Assembly (NCBI RefSeq): GCF_014199445.1
Contig: NZ_JACIJS010000007.1
Location: 124,001 to 188,000, forward strand
Origin: Rubricella aquisinus
GTDB taxonomy: Bacteria; Pseudomonadota; Alphaproteobacteria; Rhodobacterales; Rhodobacteraceae
Length of the DNA: 64,000 bases
Direction of reading: 5' to 3'
A program made the translations under genes and the position numbers. Each line of letters begins with the position of its first letter. Position 1 is the first letter of the stretch. The notes below the pieces were generated by a model. That model saw only the letters and a program-made list of their open reading frames with translations, had not been told where the DNA came from and did not search any database. Positions 56,476-64,000 of the stretch are shown here, piece by piece.

Positions 56476-57227
56476 CGGACTGCCTCAATGGGGCCTGTCG
56501 CGCGGCCATGGATGAATTGATCGACATAAGGATCGGGTGAGGTATCGAGATCGCCAATCGGCCCGGTCCAGCGGATTTTGCCGTCATGGATCATCGCAAC
56601 CGTATCCGCGATGGCGCGCACGCTGGTCATGTCATGGGTGATTGTCATGGCGGTCGCCCCAATCTCCGTCACCAGTTCGCGGACCAACTCGTTGATCACA
56701 CCGGACATGATGGGATCAAGGCCAGTCGTTGGCTCATCGAAAAAGATGATCTCCGGCTCTGACGCGATGGCGCGGGCAAGGCCCACCCGTTTCTGCATCC
56801 CGCCCGAAAGCTCTGCCGGGAACAGGTCCGCGACATCGGGGGTCAGCCCGACGCGCCGCAGCTTTTCAATCGCGATTTCGCGGGCATCTGCCTTGGGCAG
56901 TTTCTGTTTGCCGCGCCGCAGGCGGAAGGCGACGTTTTCCCAGACGGACACGGAATCGAACAGGGCCGCGCCCTGAAACAGCATTCCGAAGCGAGCAAGA
57001 AACTCATCGCGGTTCCCGGATGTGTTCGGCTTTCCATCCACGAGGATTTGCCCGGCATCCGGTTGGATCAGCCCCAGAACGCATTTCAGGGCGACCGATT
57101 TTCCAGTGCCGGAGCCGCCAATGATGACCATGCTTTCGCCCGGTGCGATGGACAGGTTCACGCCGCGCAGCACATGCTTTGCGCCAAAGGATTTCTGAAC
57201 ATCCTTCATTTCGATACGAGGTGTCAT
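56472..57227 (-). CDS. mlaF: MlaF-type ABC ATPase for phospholipid transport
   Basis: Predicted 251-residue ATPase of the Mce/Mla family. Walker A is GGSGTGKSV, the signature is LSGGMQKRVGLARAI and Walker B is IIFFDEPTTGLDPI; GGMQKRV is characteristic of MlaF. With MlaE it forms the inner-membrane complex that moves phospholipids between membranes. It is coupled to mlaE by a 4-bp overlap. No mlaD/mce or mlaC gene is visible in the window. Confidence 0.92.
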   Translation of the reverse strand: MTPRIEMKDVQKSFGAKHVLRGVNLSIAPGESMVIIGGSGTGKSVALKCVLGLIQPDAGQILVDGKPNTSGNRDEFLARFGMLFQGAALFDSVSVWENVAFRLRRGKQKLPKADAREIAIEKLRRVGLTPDVADLFPAELSGGMQKRVGLARAIASEPEIIFFDEPTTGLDPIMSGVINELVRELVTEIGATAMTITHDMTSVRAIADTVAMIHDGKIRWTGPIGDLDTSPDPYVDQFIHGRATGPIEAVR

Positions 57228-58012
57228 GCGGTGAAAAACACCTCCGTCAGCATATAGTTCGCGGCAAGGATCAGGACGGACGCGGACACGACCGCGTTTG
57301 TCGTCGCACGGCCCACGCCCTGTGCGCCCCGGCCCGAATTATAGCCCTGATAGCAGCCCATGAGCGCCACGATGAAGCCGAACACGGCGGCTTTCACGAG
57401 GCCAGAGGTGACGTCTCCAACCTCCAGAAAATCAACGGTGGTGTTGATATAGGTCGCCGGGTTGAATTCGAGTCGCCCGACGCCAACCAAAAATCCACCC
57501 ATGATCCCGATAATATCACCCACCAACACCAACAGGGGCAGCGCGATGGTCGCCGCCAGCAGGCGCGGGGCGACAAGGAATTTCATCGGATTGGTGGACA
57601 GGGTCGTCAGCGCGTCAATCTGCTCGGTCACGCGCATCGTGCCAAGCTCTGCAGCGATGGAGGCAGACACCCGGCCCGCCACCATCAATCCGCCAAGGAC
57701 AGGCCCCAATTCGCGCACCATGCCGATGGCAACGATGGACGGCACGACAGACTCGGCATTGAACCGGCTGCCGCCCGCAAAGATTTGCAAGGCAAGCGCT
57801 CCGCCCGTGAACAGCGCCGTGAGACCCACCACAGGCAGGGAGAAAAACCCGATGCGCAGCAATTGCCGCCCAAGCTCGCCAAAATAGAAGGGCGGGCGGA
57901 AAATGTGGCTGACGCCCGACACGGCAAACAGCACGACACTGCCCGTCGCGCGGCACAGGCCAAGCACGGCAGCCCCGATGGAGGCAAGAAAACCTTGAAC
58001 AGCAAGGAGCAT
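57224..58012 (-). CDS. mlaE: MlaE-type phospholipid ABC permease
   Basis: Predicted 262-residue permease of the MlaE family with five to six helices and the core segments RELGPVLGGLMVAGRVSASI and AELGTMRVTEQIDAL. It partners MlaF. It is first gene of the four-gene ATGA-coupled run and lies 22 bp downstream of alr on the same strand, so dnaB-alr-mlaE-mlaF may be one long transcript. Confidence 0.93.
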   Translation of the reverse strand: MLLAVQGFLASIGAAVLGLCRATGSVVLFAVSGVSHIFRPPFYFGELGRQLLRIGFFSLPVVGLTALFTGGALALQIFAGGSRFNAESVVPSIVAIGMVRELGPVLGGLMVAGRVSASIAAELGTMRVTEQIDALTTLSTNPMKFLVAPRLLAATIALPLLVLVGDIIGIMGGFLVGVGRLEFNPATYINTTVDFLEVGDVTSGLVKAAVFGFIVALMGCYQGYNSGRGAQGVGRATTNAVVSASVLILAANYMLTEVFFTA

Positions 58013-58034
58013 GGGGAGCCTTCTTTGGTTCTGG

Positions 58035-59069
58035 TTAGCCGCCTATGTAGCGGCGATGATAGCGCGCGCCAAGGCTTGTCAGGATTTCATATCCGATTGT
58101 GCCCGCCGCGTCTGCCAGATCATCGACGCTCTGATGGGGCCCAAGGATATCAAGCGTATCGGGATCATGCTCCAGATGGGACACATCGACGGTCAGCAAA
58201 TCCATGGACACGCGCCCAGCCAGAGGGCAGGGCGTATCCCCTGCCCAAAGCCGCGCGCGGTTGCCCATCGCCCGGATCAACCCATCGGCATATCCGGCAG
58301 AGACGGTCGCGATGCGGCAGGGCGTTTTCGCGGTCCACGCCGCGCCATAGCCGACGGCCTCGCCCGGCATGACCTCGCGCGTCTGGATTACGGGCAGGGA
58401 CAGCCGCACGACGGGCCGCGCATCCGCAAAAGGCAGGCCACCGTAAAGGCCGATGCCAGGGCGGGTCATATCGAAATGGTAAGGCGCACCCAACAGCGTG
58501 CCACCGGTCGCGGCAAGGGATCTGCGCCCCTCAGCCGTGGCGGAGAAAACCTCAAGCTGCGCGGTGTTTTGCGGATGCTCCGGCTCATCCGCGCAGGCAA
58601 GGTGAGAGAGGGTGAGCACCGGATTGAGGCCCGCAATCCGCTCTGACAGGGCCGCGTATTCCTCAGGCTCCATCCCAAGACGGTTCATGCCGCTGTCGAT
58701 CTGGATCGCACACCGACCCATACCCGTTTGTTGAGAGAAATGAGAGACTTGCGCGGCGGAGTTCAGGCATGGAATGGCGCCGGTTGCGCGATAAATCTCT
58801 GCATCTGTGGGCATGAAGCCGGAAAAGACGTAGAGGTCCGCGCCATTTCCGACGGCCTGTCGCAGGGCGGGGGTCTCTTCGGCGGTGGCGACGAAAAAGC
58901 TGCGCGCCCCGGCTTTTTGCAGCGCGCGGGCCACGGGGGCGATGCCGAGGCCATAGGCATCGGCCTTGACCACGGCGGCGGTCTCAACCCTGGCGCTGCT
59001 CATTGCGTCAAGCGCGCGCCAATTGGCAGCGATCGCGTCAAGGTCGATTGTGAGTATTCCGGTTCCCAT
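58035..59069 (-). CDS. alr: Alanine racemase
   Basis: PLP enzyme making D-alanine for peptidoglycan, 344 residues. The PLP-binding Lys is in [12 protein letters not shown] near residue 33, the catalytic Tyr in VGYGAAWT near residue 243, and a conserved GMNRLGM segment is present. ATG 59069 is chosen; a GTG at 59084 would add five residues. It is preceded by dnaB with a 41-bp gap containing two small hairpins. Confidence 0.95.
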   Translation of the reverse strand: MGTGILTIDLDAIAANWRALDAMSSARVETAAVVKADAYGLGIAPVARALQKAGARSFFVATAEETPALRQAVGNGADLYVFSGFMPTDAEIYRATGAIPCLNSAAQVSHFSQQTGMGRCAIQIDSGMNRLGMEPEEYAALSERIAGLNPVLTLSHLACADEPEHPQNTAQLEVFSATAEGRRSLAATGGTLLGAPYHFDMTRPGIGLYGGLPFADARPVVRLSLPVIQTREVMPGEAVGYGAAWTAKTPCRIATVSAGYADGLIRAMGNRARLWAGDTPCPLAGRVSMDLLTVDVSHLEHDPDTLDILGPHQSVDDLADAAGTIGYEILTSLGARYHRRYIGG

Positions 59070-59110
59070 GGGCGCAATCTGCACCGGATTTGAGCCGGTG
59101 TCACGCCGGT

Positions 59111-60589
59111 TTAAAACCGGTCTTCCGCGCCGCTTTGATAGGGTTTTACGAGGTCGGAGAACTTGGTGAATTGTCCCTCAAACCCAAGTTCGACGGAGCC
59201 GACGGGGCCGTGACGCTGTTTGCCGATGATGACTTCGGCCTTGCCCGCGCAGCGATCCATGCGCTGTTGCCATGCGTCCATCGCCTCAAGCTTGTCTTCG
59301 GAGGGTTTTTCACGCTCGGCGTAGTATTCTTCGCGATAGACGAACATCACGGCATCCGCGTCCTGCTCAATCGAGCCGGATTCGCGCAAGTCAGAGAGTT
59401 GCGGGCGTTTGTCCTCTCGGCTTTCGACCTGACGGGACAGCTGTGAGAGGGCGATCACGGGGATGTCCAACTCCTTCGCGATGGCCTTTAGCCCTTGGGT
59501 GATTTCGGACACCTCATTGACCCGGCTGTCCTTGGCGGATGCGGGGCGGACAAGCTGCAGGTAGTCGATGAACAGCACGTCCAACCCGTGCTGGCGTTTC
59601 AGACGACGGGCGCGCGCGGCAAGCTGGCTGATCGGCACGGCGGGCGTGTCGTCGATATAGAGCGGCACGGATTGCAGTGCCTTGGACGCTTCGACAAAGC
59701 GGCGGAATTCGTCCTCCGTCAGGGAGCCTTCGCGGAGTTTGTGGCTGGACACCTGCGCCTCCTGCGCGAGGATACGGGTGGCAAGCTGTTCTGCTGACAT
59801 CTCAAGCGAGAAAAAGCCGACCGCGCCGCCATTGATGGTGCCGGTGGTGCCATCGGGCTTTTTGCCCTGTTTCCACGCGCGCGCGATGTTGAAGGCGACA
59901 TTGGTTGCGAGTGCAGTCTTGCCCATGGACGGGCGCCCGGCGAGGATCAGAAGGTCGGAATTGTGCAGACCGCCGAGGGTCTTATCAAGGTCGTGAATGC
60001 CCGTCGAAATCCCGGCAAGCCCGCCATCACGGTGATAGGCAGCGCTGGCGACCTGCACGGCATTGGTCAGCGCGCGCAAGAAGGTCTGAAACCCGCCCTC
60101 GACGCGGCCCTGCTCTGCCAGTTGGTAAAGGCGCTGTTCGGCCTGCACGATCTGGTCTTTCGGATCGTCGGCCACATCGACGCGCTGGGCGTTATCCGTG
60201 ATCTCCTCCCCGATGCCGATCAACTGGCGGCGGATGGCGAGGTCGTAAATCATCTGCGCGTAATCGCGCGCGGCAAAGATGGAGATCGCGGCATCCGCGA
60301 GCCGGACGAGGTAGGATGGCCCGCCTAAGGCCTTGAGCCCTTCGTCATCATCAAGGAACGCTTTGAGCGTCACAGGGCTTGCCAGCGTGTTTTTCTGGAT
60401 GCGGGTGGCGGCGACCTCAAAAATCCGGCGATGCACGGGATCGAAGAAGTGTTCGGCCTGAACGAGCGCGTTGACCTTGTCGAACACGTCATTGTTCACA
60501 AGGATCGCGCCAAGCAGGGCCTGTTCCGCCTCCACGTTATGGGGAAGGGGGCTGTGATCGTCCTGTTTGATGCCTGATCCGTCTGCCAT
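59111..60589 (-). CDS. dnaB: Replicative DNA helicase DnaB
   Basis: Hexameric replication-fork helicase, 492 residues. It has an N-terminal helical domain ([19 protein letters not shown]), Walker [11 protein letters not shown], Walker B-type [10 protein letters not shown] and the [10 protein letters not shown] segment. ATG 60589 is the family start; the upstream in-frame ATG would only add 19 residues. No intein is present. Confidence 0.97.
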   Translation of the reverse strand: MADGSGIKQDDHSPLPHNVEAEQALLGAILVNNDVFDKVNALVQAEHFFDPVHRRIFEVAATRIQKNTLASPVTLKAFLDDDEGLKALGGPSYLVRLADAAISIFAARDYAQMIYDLAIRRQLIGIGEEITDNAQRVDVADDPKDQIVQAEQRLYQLAEQGRVEGGFQTFLRALTNAVQVASAAYHRDGGLAGISTGIHDLDKTLGGLHNSDLLILAGRPSMGKTALATNVAFNIARAWKQGKKPDGTTGTINGGAVGFFSLEMSAEQLATRILAQEAQVSSHKLREGSLTEDEFRRFVEASKALQSVPLYIDDTPAVPISQLAARARRLKRQHGLDVLFIDYLQLVRPASAKDSRVNEVSEITQGLKAIAKELDIPVIALSQLSRQVESREDKRPQLSDLRESGSIEQDADAVMFVYREEYYAEREKPSEDKLEAMDAWQQRMDRCAGKAEVIIGKQRHGPVGSVELGFEGQFTKFSDLVKPYQSGAEDRF

Positions 60590-60669
60590 TGCGACTCGCT
60601 TTCGGTTGCTTGCGGGGACCATAGCAGAAAAATGGCTCACCCCCATGCTGTGAAGGATGGGGATAACTT

Positions 60670-61311
60670 CTACTCGTCAGAAAATCTGTAGCCCAGAACG
60701 GCAACCTCATAGGAGCAAAGGTCAGCGACGCGGGCGATGGTCGCCGTGTCATAGGCCGCGCGGTAATCGGCTGGCCGGTCCGACGCGTTGACCCGTTCAA
60801 GCGGCGGCAAACGTATGTCGAGCGTGCGTGCCAAGGTGGCCACATCGTCGGCAAGGGTCTCATAGCGCAGGATATGGCGGTGCGCGGCGCCAGCCAGATA
60901 TGTCTCTGGCGTGTTGTGGCGCAGGGGGGCTTCGACCCTTGGATCGGCAAGATAGGCCGCAAAATCCTGTGTTCGGGCCGCTGCGATCATCGGGTGGTCG
61001 AAAGTCTGTGCACGCGACCAGGCGTAGAGCGACACAAGCCGATCCCACGGATTGCGGACGATCGTGGCGACGGTAAATTCTGACCAGGCAAGTGTGGGTA
61101 GGGCTGCTTGCGCGTCGGAAAGGGCTGCGTGTTTGCGCAGTCTTCGCGGGGCGGTGCGGTTGAATTTCGCCTGCCTGCGCTTGGCCTTTGGCGTGTCGCC
61201 AAACAACAGATCATCCGCGCGGGCCTTTGCCTCATAGGCGAGGGTGAACGCAGTGCCCCCGGTTTTGGGGATATGCACAAAAGCAAATTTCCGACTGGGC
61301 GAAATGATCAT
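60670..61311 (-). CDS. Sulfotransferase-family protein
   Basis: Predicted 213-residue cytoplasmic sulfotransferase of the type 2 family (chondroitin/heparan-like fold). The 5' phosphosulfate loop is FVHIPKTGGTAF near residue 10 and the 3' phosphate motif is VRNPWDRLVSLYAW near residue 84. Acceptor unknown, possibly a surface polysaccharide. It lies downstream of rplI past a terminator, so it is probably transcribed independently. Confidence 0.85.
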   Translation of the reverse strand: MIISPSRKFAFVHIPKTGGTAFTLAYEAKARADDLLFGDTPKAKRRQAKFNRTAPRRLRKHAALSDAQAALPTLAWSEFTVATIVRNPWDRLVSLYAWSRAQTFDHPMIAAARTQDFAAYLADPRVEAPLRHNTPETYLAGAAHRHILRYETLADDVATLARTLDIRLPPLERVNASDRPADYRAAYDTATIARVADLCSYEVAVLGYRFSDE

Positions 61312-61340
61312 GAGACAAGCGTAGCGGGGGAGAGGGCACG

Positions 61341-61372
61341 AAAAAACCCGCATGGCGCACCATGCGGGTTTT
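61341..61372 (-). terminator. Intrinsic terminator of the rpsF-rpsR-rplI operon
   Basis: A perfect 13-bp stem (AAAACCCGCATGG and CCATGCGGGTTTT) with a CGCA loop, followed on the minus strand by a T6 tract (A6 at 61341-61346 on plus). It lies 22 bp after the rplI stop. Confidence 0.93.
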
Positions 61373-61394
61373 CTAAGGGTCTCAGGCGACAGGC

Positions 61395-62030
61395 TTACGC
61401 CTTGTCGTCCTCATCCGCATCCTCATCGTCGGATGCGGCAGGTGCCGGTGCGTCCTCGTCATCAAGATCGAGTGCAGCCGAACCCACATCGTCAAACAGC
61501 TCTGCGATGTCGAAATCTGCTTCGGCGTCTGCCTCGGCGCGCATGTCGGCGATGGATTTGCCGGATGCCTGAATTTCGGCTTCCTCAGCGGAGCGTGCCA
61601 CGTTCACCGTGATGGTGATGGACACTTCCGGGTGAAGAACGACTTCCATGTCGTGCAGGCCCAGTTCCTTGATCGGTTTATCAAGGGTGATCTGGGACCG
61701 CGCGACGGTGAAGCCAGCCTCGGTCGCGGCATCGGCAGCGTCACGTGTGGTGACAGAACCGTAGAGCGCGCCGCTGTCGGATGCGGAACGGATGATGACG
61801 AAGGTCTGGCCGTCGAGCTTTTCGCCCAGTGCTTCGGCTTCTTTCTTCGTCTCAAGGTTGCGGGCTTCAAGCTGTGCCTTTTCCGCTTCAAAACGGGCAA
61901 GGTTTGCTTTGTTGGCGCGCAGTGCTTTGCCGGACGGCAGAAGGAAGTTGCGGGCATAACCCGGCTTCACATTCACGACTTCGCCCATTTGGCCAAGCTT
62001 TGCCACACGCTCAAGAAGGATAACTTCCAT
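61395..62030 (-). CDS. rplI: 50S ribosomal protein L9 with acidic C-terminal extension
   Basis: Large-subunit protein L9, 211 residues, longer than the usual 150. It has a normal N-terminal domain ([20 protein letters not shown]) and C-terminal domain up to about residue 150. A low-complexity acidic tail (about 165-211, [20 protein letters not shown]) follows, as seen in Rhodobacterales. It is third gene of the rpsF-rpsR-rplI operon, 12 bp after rpsR. Confidence 0.97.
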   Translation of the reverse strand: MEVILLERVAKLGQMGEVVNVKPGYARNFLLPSGKALRANKANLARFEAEKAQLEARNLETKKEAEALGEKLDGQTFVIIRSASDSGALYGSVTTRDAADAATEAGFTVARSQITLDKPIKELGLHDMEVVLHPEVSITITVNVARSAEEAEIQASGKSIADMRAEADAEADFDIAELFDDVGSAALDLDDEDAPAPAASDDEDADEDDKA

Positions 62031-62042
62031 GGGTCGTTCTCC

Positions 62043-62267
62043 TTATTTCACAACATAGGGCAGCAGGGCCACGAAACGCGCACGCTTGATCGCCTTGGCC
62101 AGCTCACGCTGTTTCTTTGCAGAAACGGCAGTGATGCGGGACGGCACGATCTTGCCACGCTCGGAGATGTAGCGCTGCAAGAGCTTCACATCTTTATAGT
62201 CGATCTTCGGCGCGTTCTCACCAGAGAACGGGCAGGTCTTACGACGGCGGAAGAATGGTTTACGCAT
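62043..62267 (-). CDS. rpsR: 30S ribosomal protein S18
   Basis: Small-subunit protein S18, 74 residues, a binding partner of S6. It has [20 protein letters not shown] and [20 protein letters not shown]. It lies 20 bp after rpsF and 12 bp before rplI. Confidence 0.98.
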   Translation of the reverse strand: MRKPFFRRRKTCPFSGENAPKIDYKDVKLLQRYISERGKIVPSRITAVSAKKQRELAKAIKRARFVALLPYVVK

Positions 62268-62287
62268 TATGTGTCTCCTCTATCCGC

Positions 62288-62713
62288 TTAGCGCCGGGGG
62301 CCGCGATCGGGGCGGTCGCCACGGTCAGGACGGTCACCACGCTCGGGGCGGTCACCACGGTCAGTGCGGCGGGGGCGCTCGTCGCGTGCGTTCTTTGCCT
62401 GAACAACAGCGGAAGGGCCCTCTTCATGCTCGTCAACCTTGATGGTCAGAACGCGCATCACATCCTCATGAAGGCGCATAAGACGCTCCATTTCCTGCAC
62501 GGCATCGGACGGTGCATCGGATTTGACGAAGGCGTAGTGCCCCTTGCGGTTTTTGTTGATCTTGTAGGCCATCGTCTTGAGGCCCCAGTATTCGGTATCA
62601 ACAACGCTACCGCCATTTTCGGTCAGAACACCGGAGAAGTGCTCGATAAGCCCTTCTGCCTGTGCGTTCGACAGATCCTGGCGCGCGATGAAAACATGCT
62701 CATAGAGCGGCAT
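62288..62713 (-). CDS. rpsF: 30S ribosomal protein S6 with RGD-repeat tail
   Basis: Small-subunit protein S6, 141 residues. The normal core runs from [15 protein letters not shown] to about residue 105. A tail of repeated RGDRPxR/DRGDRP units (about 117-141) extends it. AAAGGA precedes the ATG at 62713. It leads the operon and is divergent from fabD across 269 bp. A candidate S6:S18 autoregulatory hairpin lies in its leader. Confidence 0.97.
   Translation of the reverse strand: MPLYEHVFIARQDLSNAQAEGLIEHFSGVLTENGGSVVDTEYWGLKTMAYKINKNRKGHYAFVKSDAPSDAVQEMERLMRLHEDVMRVLTIKVDEHEEGPSAVVQAKNARDERPRRTDRGDRPERGDRPDRGDRPDRGPRR
62291..62365 (-). repeat. Tandem repeats encoding the S6 C-terminal tail
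   Basis: Imperfect in-frame repeats (DRGDRPxR at protein level, 15-24 bp at DNA level) at the 3' end of rpsF. They give a highly charged tail that varies in length between related species. Confidence 0.7.
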
Positions 62714-62746
62714 GCGCGTATCCTTTATGTCGGGCGAACTTCAAAA

Positions 62747-62770
62747 CATGCCAAGGTCCCTTCGGGCATG
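62747..62770 (-). promoter_or_regulatory. Candidate S6:S18 leader hairpin upstream of rpsF
   Basis: On the minus strand the 24-nt sequence folds as CATGCC, an unpaired CG, AAGG..CCTT, then GGCATG, giving a stem with an asymmetric CCG-containing bulge. This resembles the S6:S18 binding motif known in rpsF leaders, where the S6-S18 dimer represses its own operon. It lies 34 nt upstream of the rpsF start. Based on manual folding only. Confidence 0.45.
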
Positions 62771-62982
62771 TACGAGAGGCTTCGCCGGTCAAAACGGGTG
62801 AAGGGATGGCGCGTTGTACTGAATTTGACCGCGATGGCAAGAGGGCAGAGCGAGAAACACCGCGCAGAGGCAGATGATCCCGTTTGGTCGAGGCGCATTT
62901 CTGCGCGTGCCGCCCTTAAGGCTTCACAGGCGGAATTGGGGCGTCTATTGCTAGGGCAACCATAAATGACGTGAGGGCAGCC

Positions 62983-63921
62983 ATGAGCAAGGCATTCGTA
63001 TTCCCCGGACAAGGGGCGCAGACCATCGGGATGGGCAAGGCGCTCGCTGACGCTTATCCGGCGGCGGCGGCCATTTTTGCGGAGGTTGATGAAGCGTTGG
63101 GGGAGCATCTGTCGGCGCTGATCTGGGAGGGATCGGCAGAGGAGTTGCAACTCACCGCCAACGCGCAGCCCGCGCTGATGGCAACGTCGCTCGCCGCGAT
63201 GCGCGCGTTGGAGGCGGAAGGGGTAAGCATCACCGATGCGGCCTTTGTGGCGGGGCATTCGCTGGGCGAGTATTCGGCGCTGGCGGCAGCGGGCGCGATC
63301 AGTGTGGCCGATACCGCACGGTTGCTGCGCATCCGTGGCAAGGCGATGCAAGAAGCGGTGCCCGTGGGTGACGGGGCCATGGCTGCGCTTCTGGGCCTCG
63401 ATTTCGAGACGGCCAAGGCCGTCGCGAAGGAGGCCGGGCAAGGGGCTGTCTGTCAGGCGGCGAATGACAATGATCCGGGGCAGGTCGTGGTGTCCGGTCA
63501 CTTGCACGCAGTGGAACGCGCGGTAGAGATCGCGAAGGCCAAGGGTGCCAAACGGGCAGTGATGCTGCCCGTCAGCGCGCCGTTTCATTGCGCATTGATG
63601 CAGCCCGCAGCCGATGCCATGGCGGAAGCGCTGAGCCATGTGGATATCAGCGCGCCTGCGGTGCCGCTTGTGGCCAATGTGCGGGCGGAGGCCGTGAACA
63701 ATCCGGCCGTGATCCGCTCCCTTCTGGTGGAGCAGGTCACAGGCTCTGTCCGCTGGCGGGAGAGTGTTGCGTGGATGGGCGCGCAAGGTGTGACCGAGAC
63801 TTGGGAGATCGGCGCGGGCAAGGCGCTGTCCGGCATGATCCGGCGGATCGACCGGAACATCGCGACAAAAGCAATCAACGGGCCGGAGGACGTGACAGCG
63901 GCCACGGCAGAGGGAGCATGA
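62983..63921 (+). CDS. fabD: Malonyl-CoA:ACP transacylase
   Basis: Transfers malonyl groups from CoA to acyl carrier protein at the start of fatty-acid synthesis, 312 residues. It has the N-terminal FVFPGQGAQ, the catalytic Ser in GHSLGEYSALAAAGA near residue 90, and the catalytic His in SAPFHCALM near residue 200. ATG 62983 is preceded by GAGGGCAG; a start at 62971 would add four residues. fabG follows after 2 bp. Confidence 0.97.
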   Translation: MSKAFVFPGQGAQTIGMGKALADAYPAAAAIFAEVDEALGEHLSALIWEGSAEELQLTANAQPALMATSLAAMRALEAEGVSITDAAFVAGHSLGEYSALAAAGAISVADTARLLRIRGKAMQEAVPVGDGAMAALLGLDFETAKAVAKEAGQGAVCQAANDNDPGQVVVSGHLHAVERAVEIAKAKGAKRAVMLPVSAPFHCALMQPAADAMAEALSHVDISAPAVPLVANVRAEAVNNPAVIRSLLVEQVTGSVRWRESVAWMGAQGVTETWEIGAGKALSGMIRRIDRNIATKAINGPEDVTAATAEGA

Positions 63922-63923
63922 GC

Positions 63924-64000
63924 ATGTTTGATCTGAGCGGAAAAGCCGCCCTGGTGACGGGCGCGTCTGGTGGCATTGGCGGGGCAGTTGCCACCGCACT
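63924..64000 (+). CDS. fabG: 3-Oxoacyl-ACP reductase (partial, runs off window)
   Basis: Only the first 25 residues are in the window, MFDLSGKAALVTGASGGIGG and onward. The TGASGGIG cofactor motif of SDR enzymes is visible. ATG 63924 is preceded by GAGGGAG. Position directly after fabD supports FabG over another SDR. The gene continues past the right edge. Confidence 0.85.
   Translation, partial: MFDLSGKAALVTGASGGIGGAVATA

Overview
The window is chromosomal DNA of a marine-type alphaproteobacterium, most likely a Rhodobacterales (Roseobacter-group) member. This rests on the high GC content, extensive ATGA/GTGA start-stop overlaps, and recognisable gene orders: rplU-rpmA-GNAT-obgE-proB-proA-rsgA, yajC-secD-secF, TPR-bamB-der, purF/cvpA/radA, mlaF-mlaE/alr/dnaB, and rpsF-rpsR-rplI divergent from fabD-fabG. 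No insertion sequence, prophage or CRISPR array is visible. Coding density is very high and no gene-free stretch exceeds 300 bases.

Layout. 1-2994: cell-wall genes (partial D,D-carboxypeptidase, SPOR lipoprotein), tRNA-Ser(TGA), a HAD phosphatase and a small membrane protein. 3001-6252: a complete zinc-uptake locus, zur-znuC-znuB divergent from znuA, with a candidate Zur operator between them and unusually His-rich ZnuA and ZnuC. 6316-8238: DUF2306 membrane protein divergent from a LysR regulator, then tRNA-Ser(CGA). 8528-14175: ribosome, GTPase and proline-biosynthesis block. 14213-29998: accessory sugar region. On the minus strand lie a ROK repressor, a two-domain PIG-L deacetylase, an EamA permease, 4-hydroxybenzoate hydroxylase and a GH13-like glycosidase resembling glucosylglycerol hydrolase. 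Divergently on the plus strand lies a CUT1 sugar ABC transporter operon that also encodes an argininosuccinate-lyase-family enzyme, a PfkB kinase and a SIS-domain (NagB-II/GlmS-like) deaminase/isomerase. 30149-34228: yajC-secD-secF, a TSUP permease and a Mth938-like protein. 34348-40537: sodB, rarD, a LOG-like protein, a large LysM protein, an Atm1-type exporter and a MAPEG protein. 40707-45553: RND efflux pump. 45798-49244: YfgM-like TPR protein, bamB, der. 49245-52284: LysR, YciI, a degenerate SDR, bioY and DUF1284. 52277-60589: purF, cvpA, radA, two small membrane proteins, mlaF-mlaE, alr and dnaB. 60670-64000: sulfotransferase, rplI-rpsR-rpsF, fabD and the start of fabG.

The most interesting region is 18739-29998. 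Its gene content (PIG-L deacetylase, fumarate-releasing lyase superfamily member, sugar kinase, amino-sugar phosphate deaminase-like SIS protein, NagC-type ROK regulator, CUT1 importer) can be assembled into a route for importing and dismantling an amino sugar carrying both an N-acyl and a succinyl/malyl/aspartyl substituent, ending at fructose-6-phosphate, ammonia and fumarate. That route is an inference; the substrate is not known from the sequence. Other second-look items are a catalytically degenerate SDR, a candidate S6:S18 autoregulatory leader upstream of rpsF, and two uncharacterised membrane proteins translationally coupled to mlaFE.
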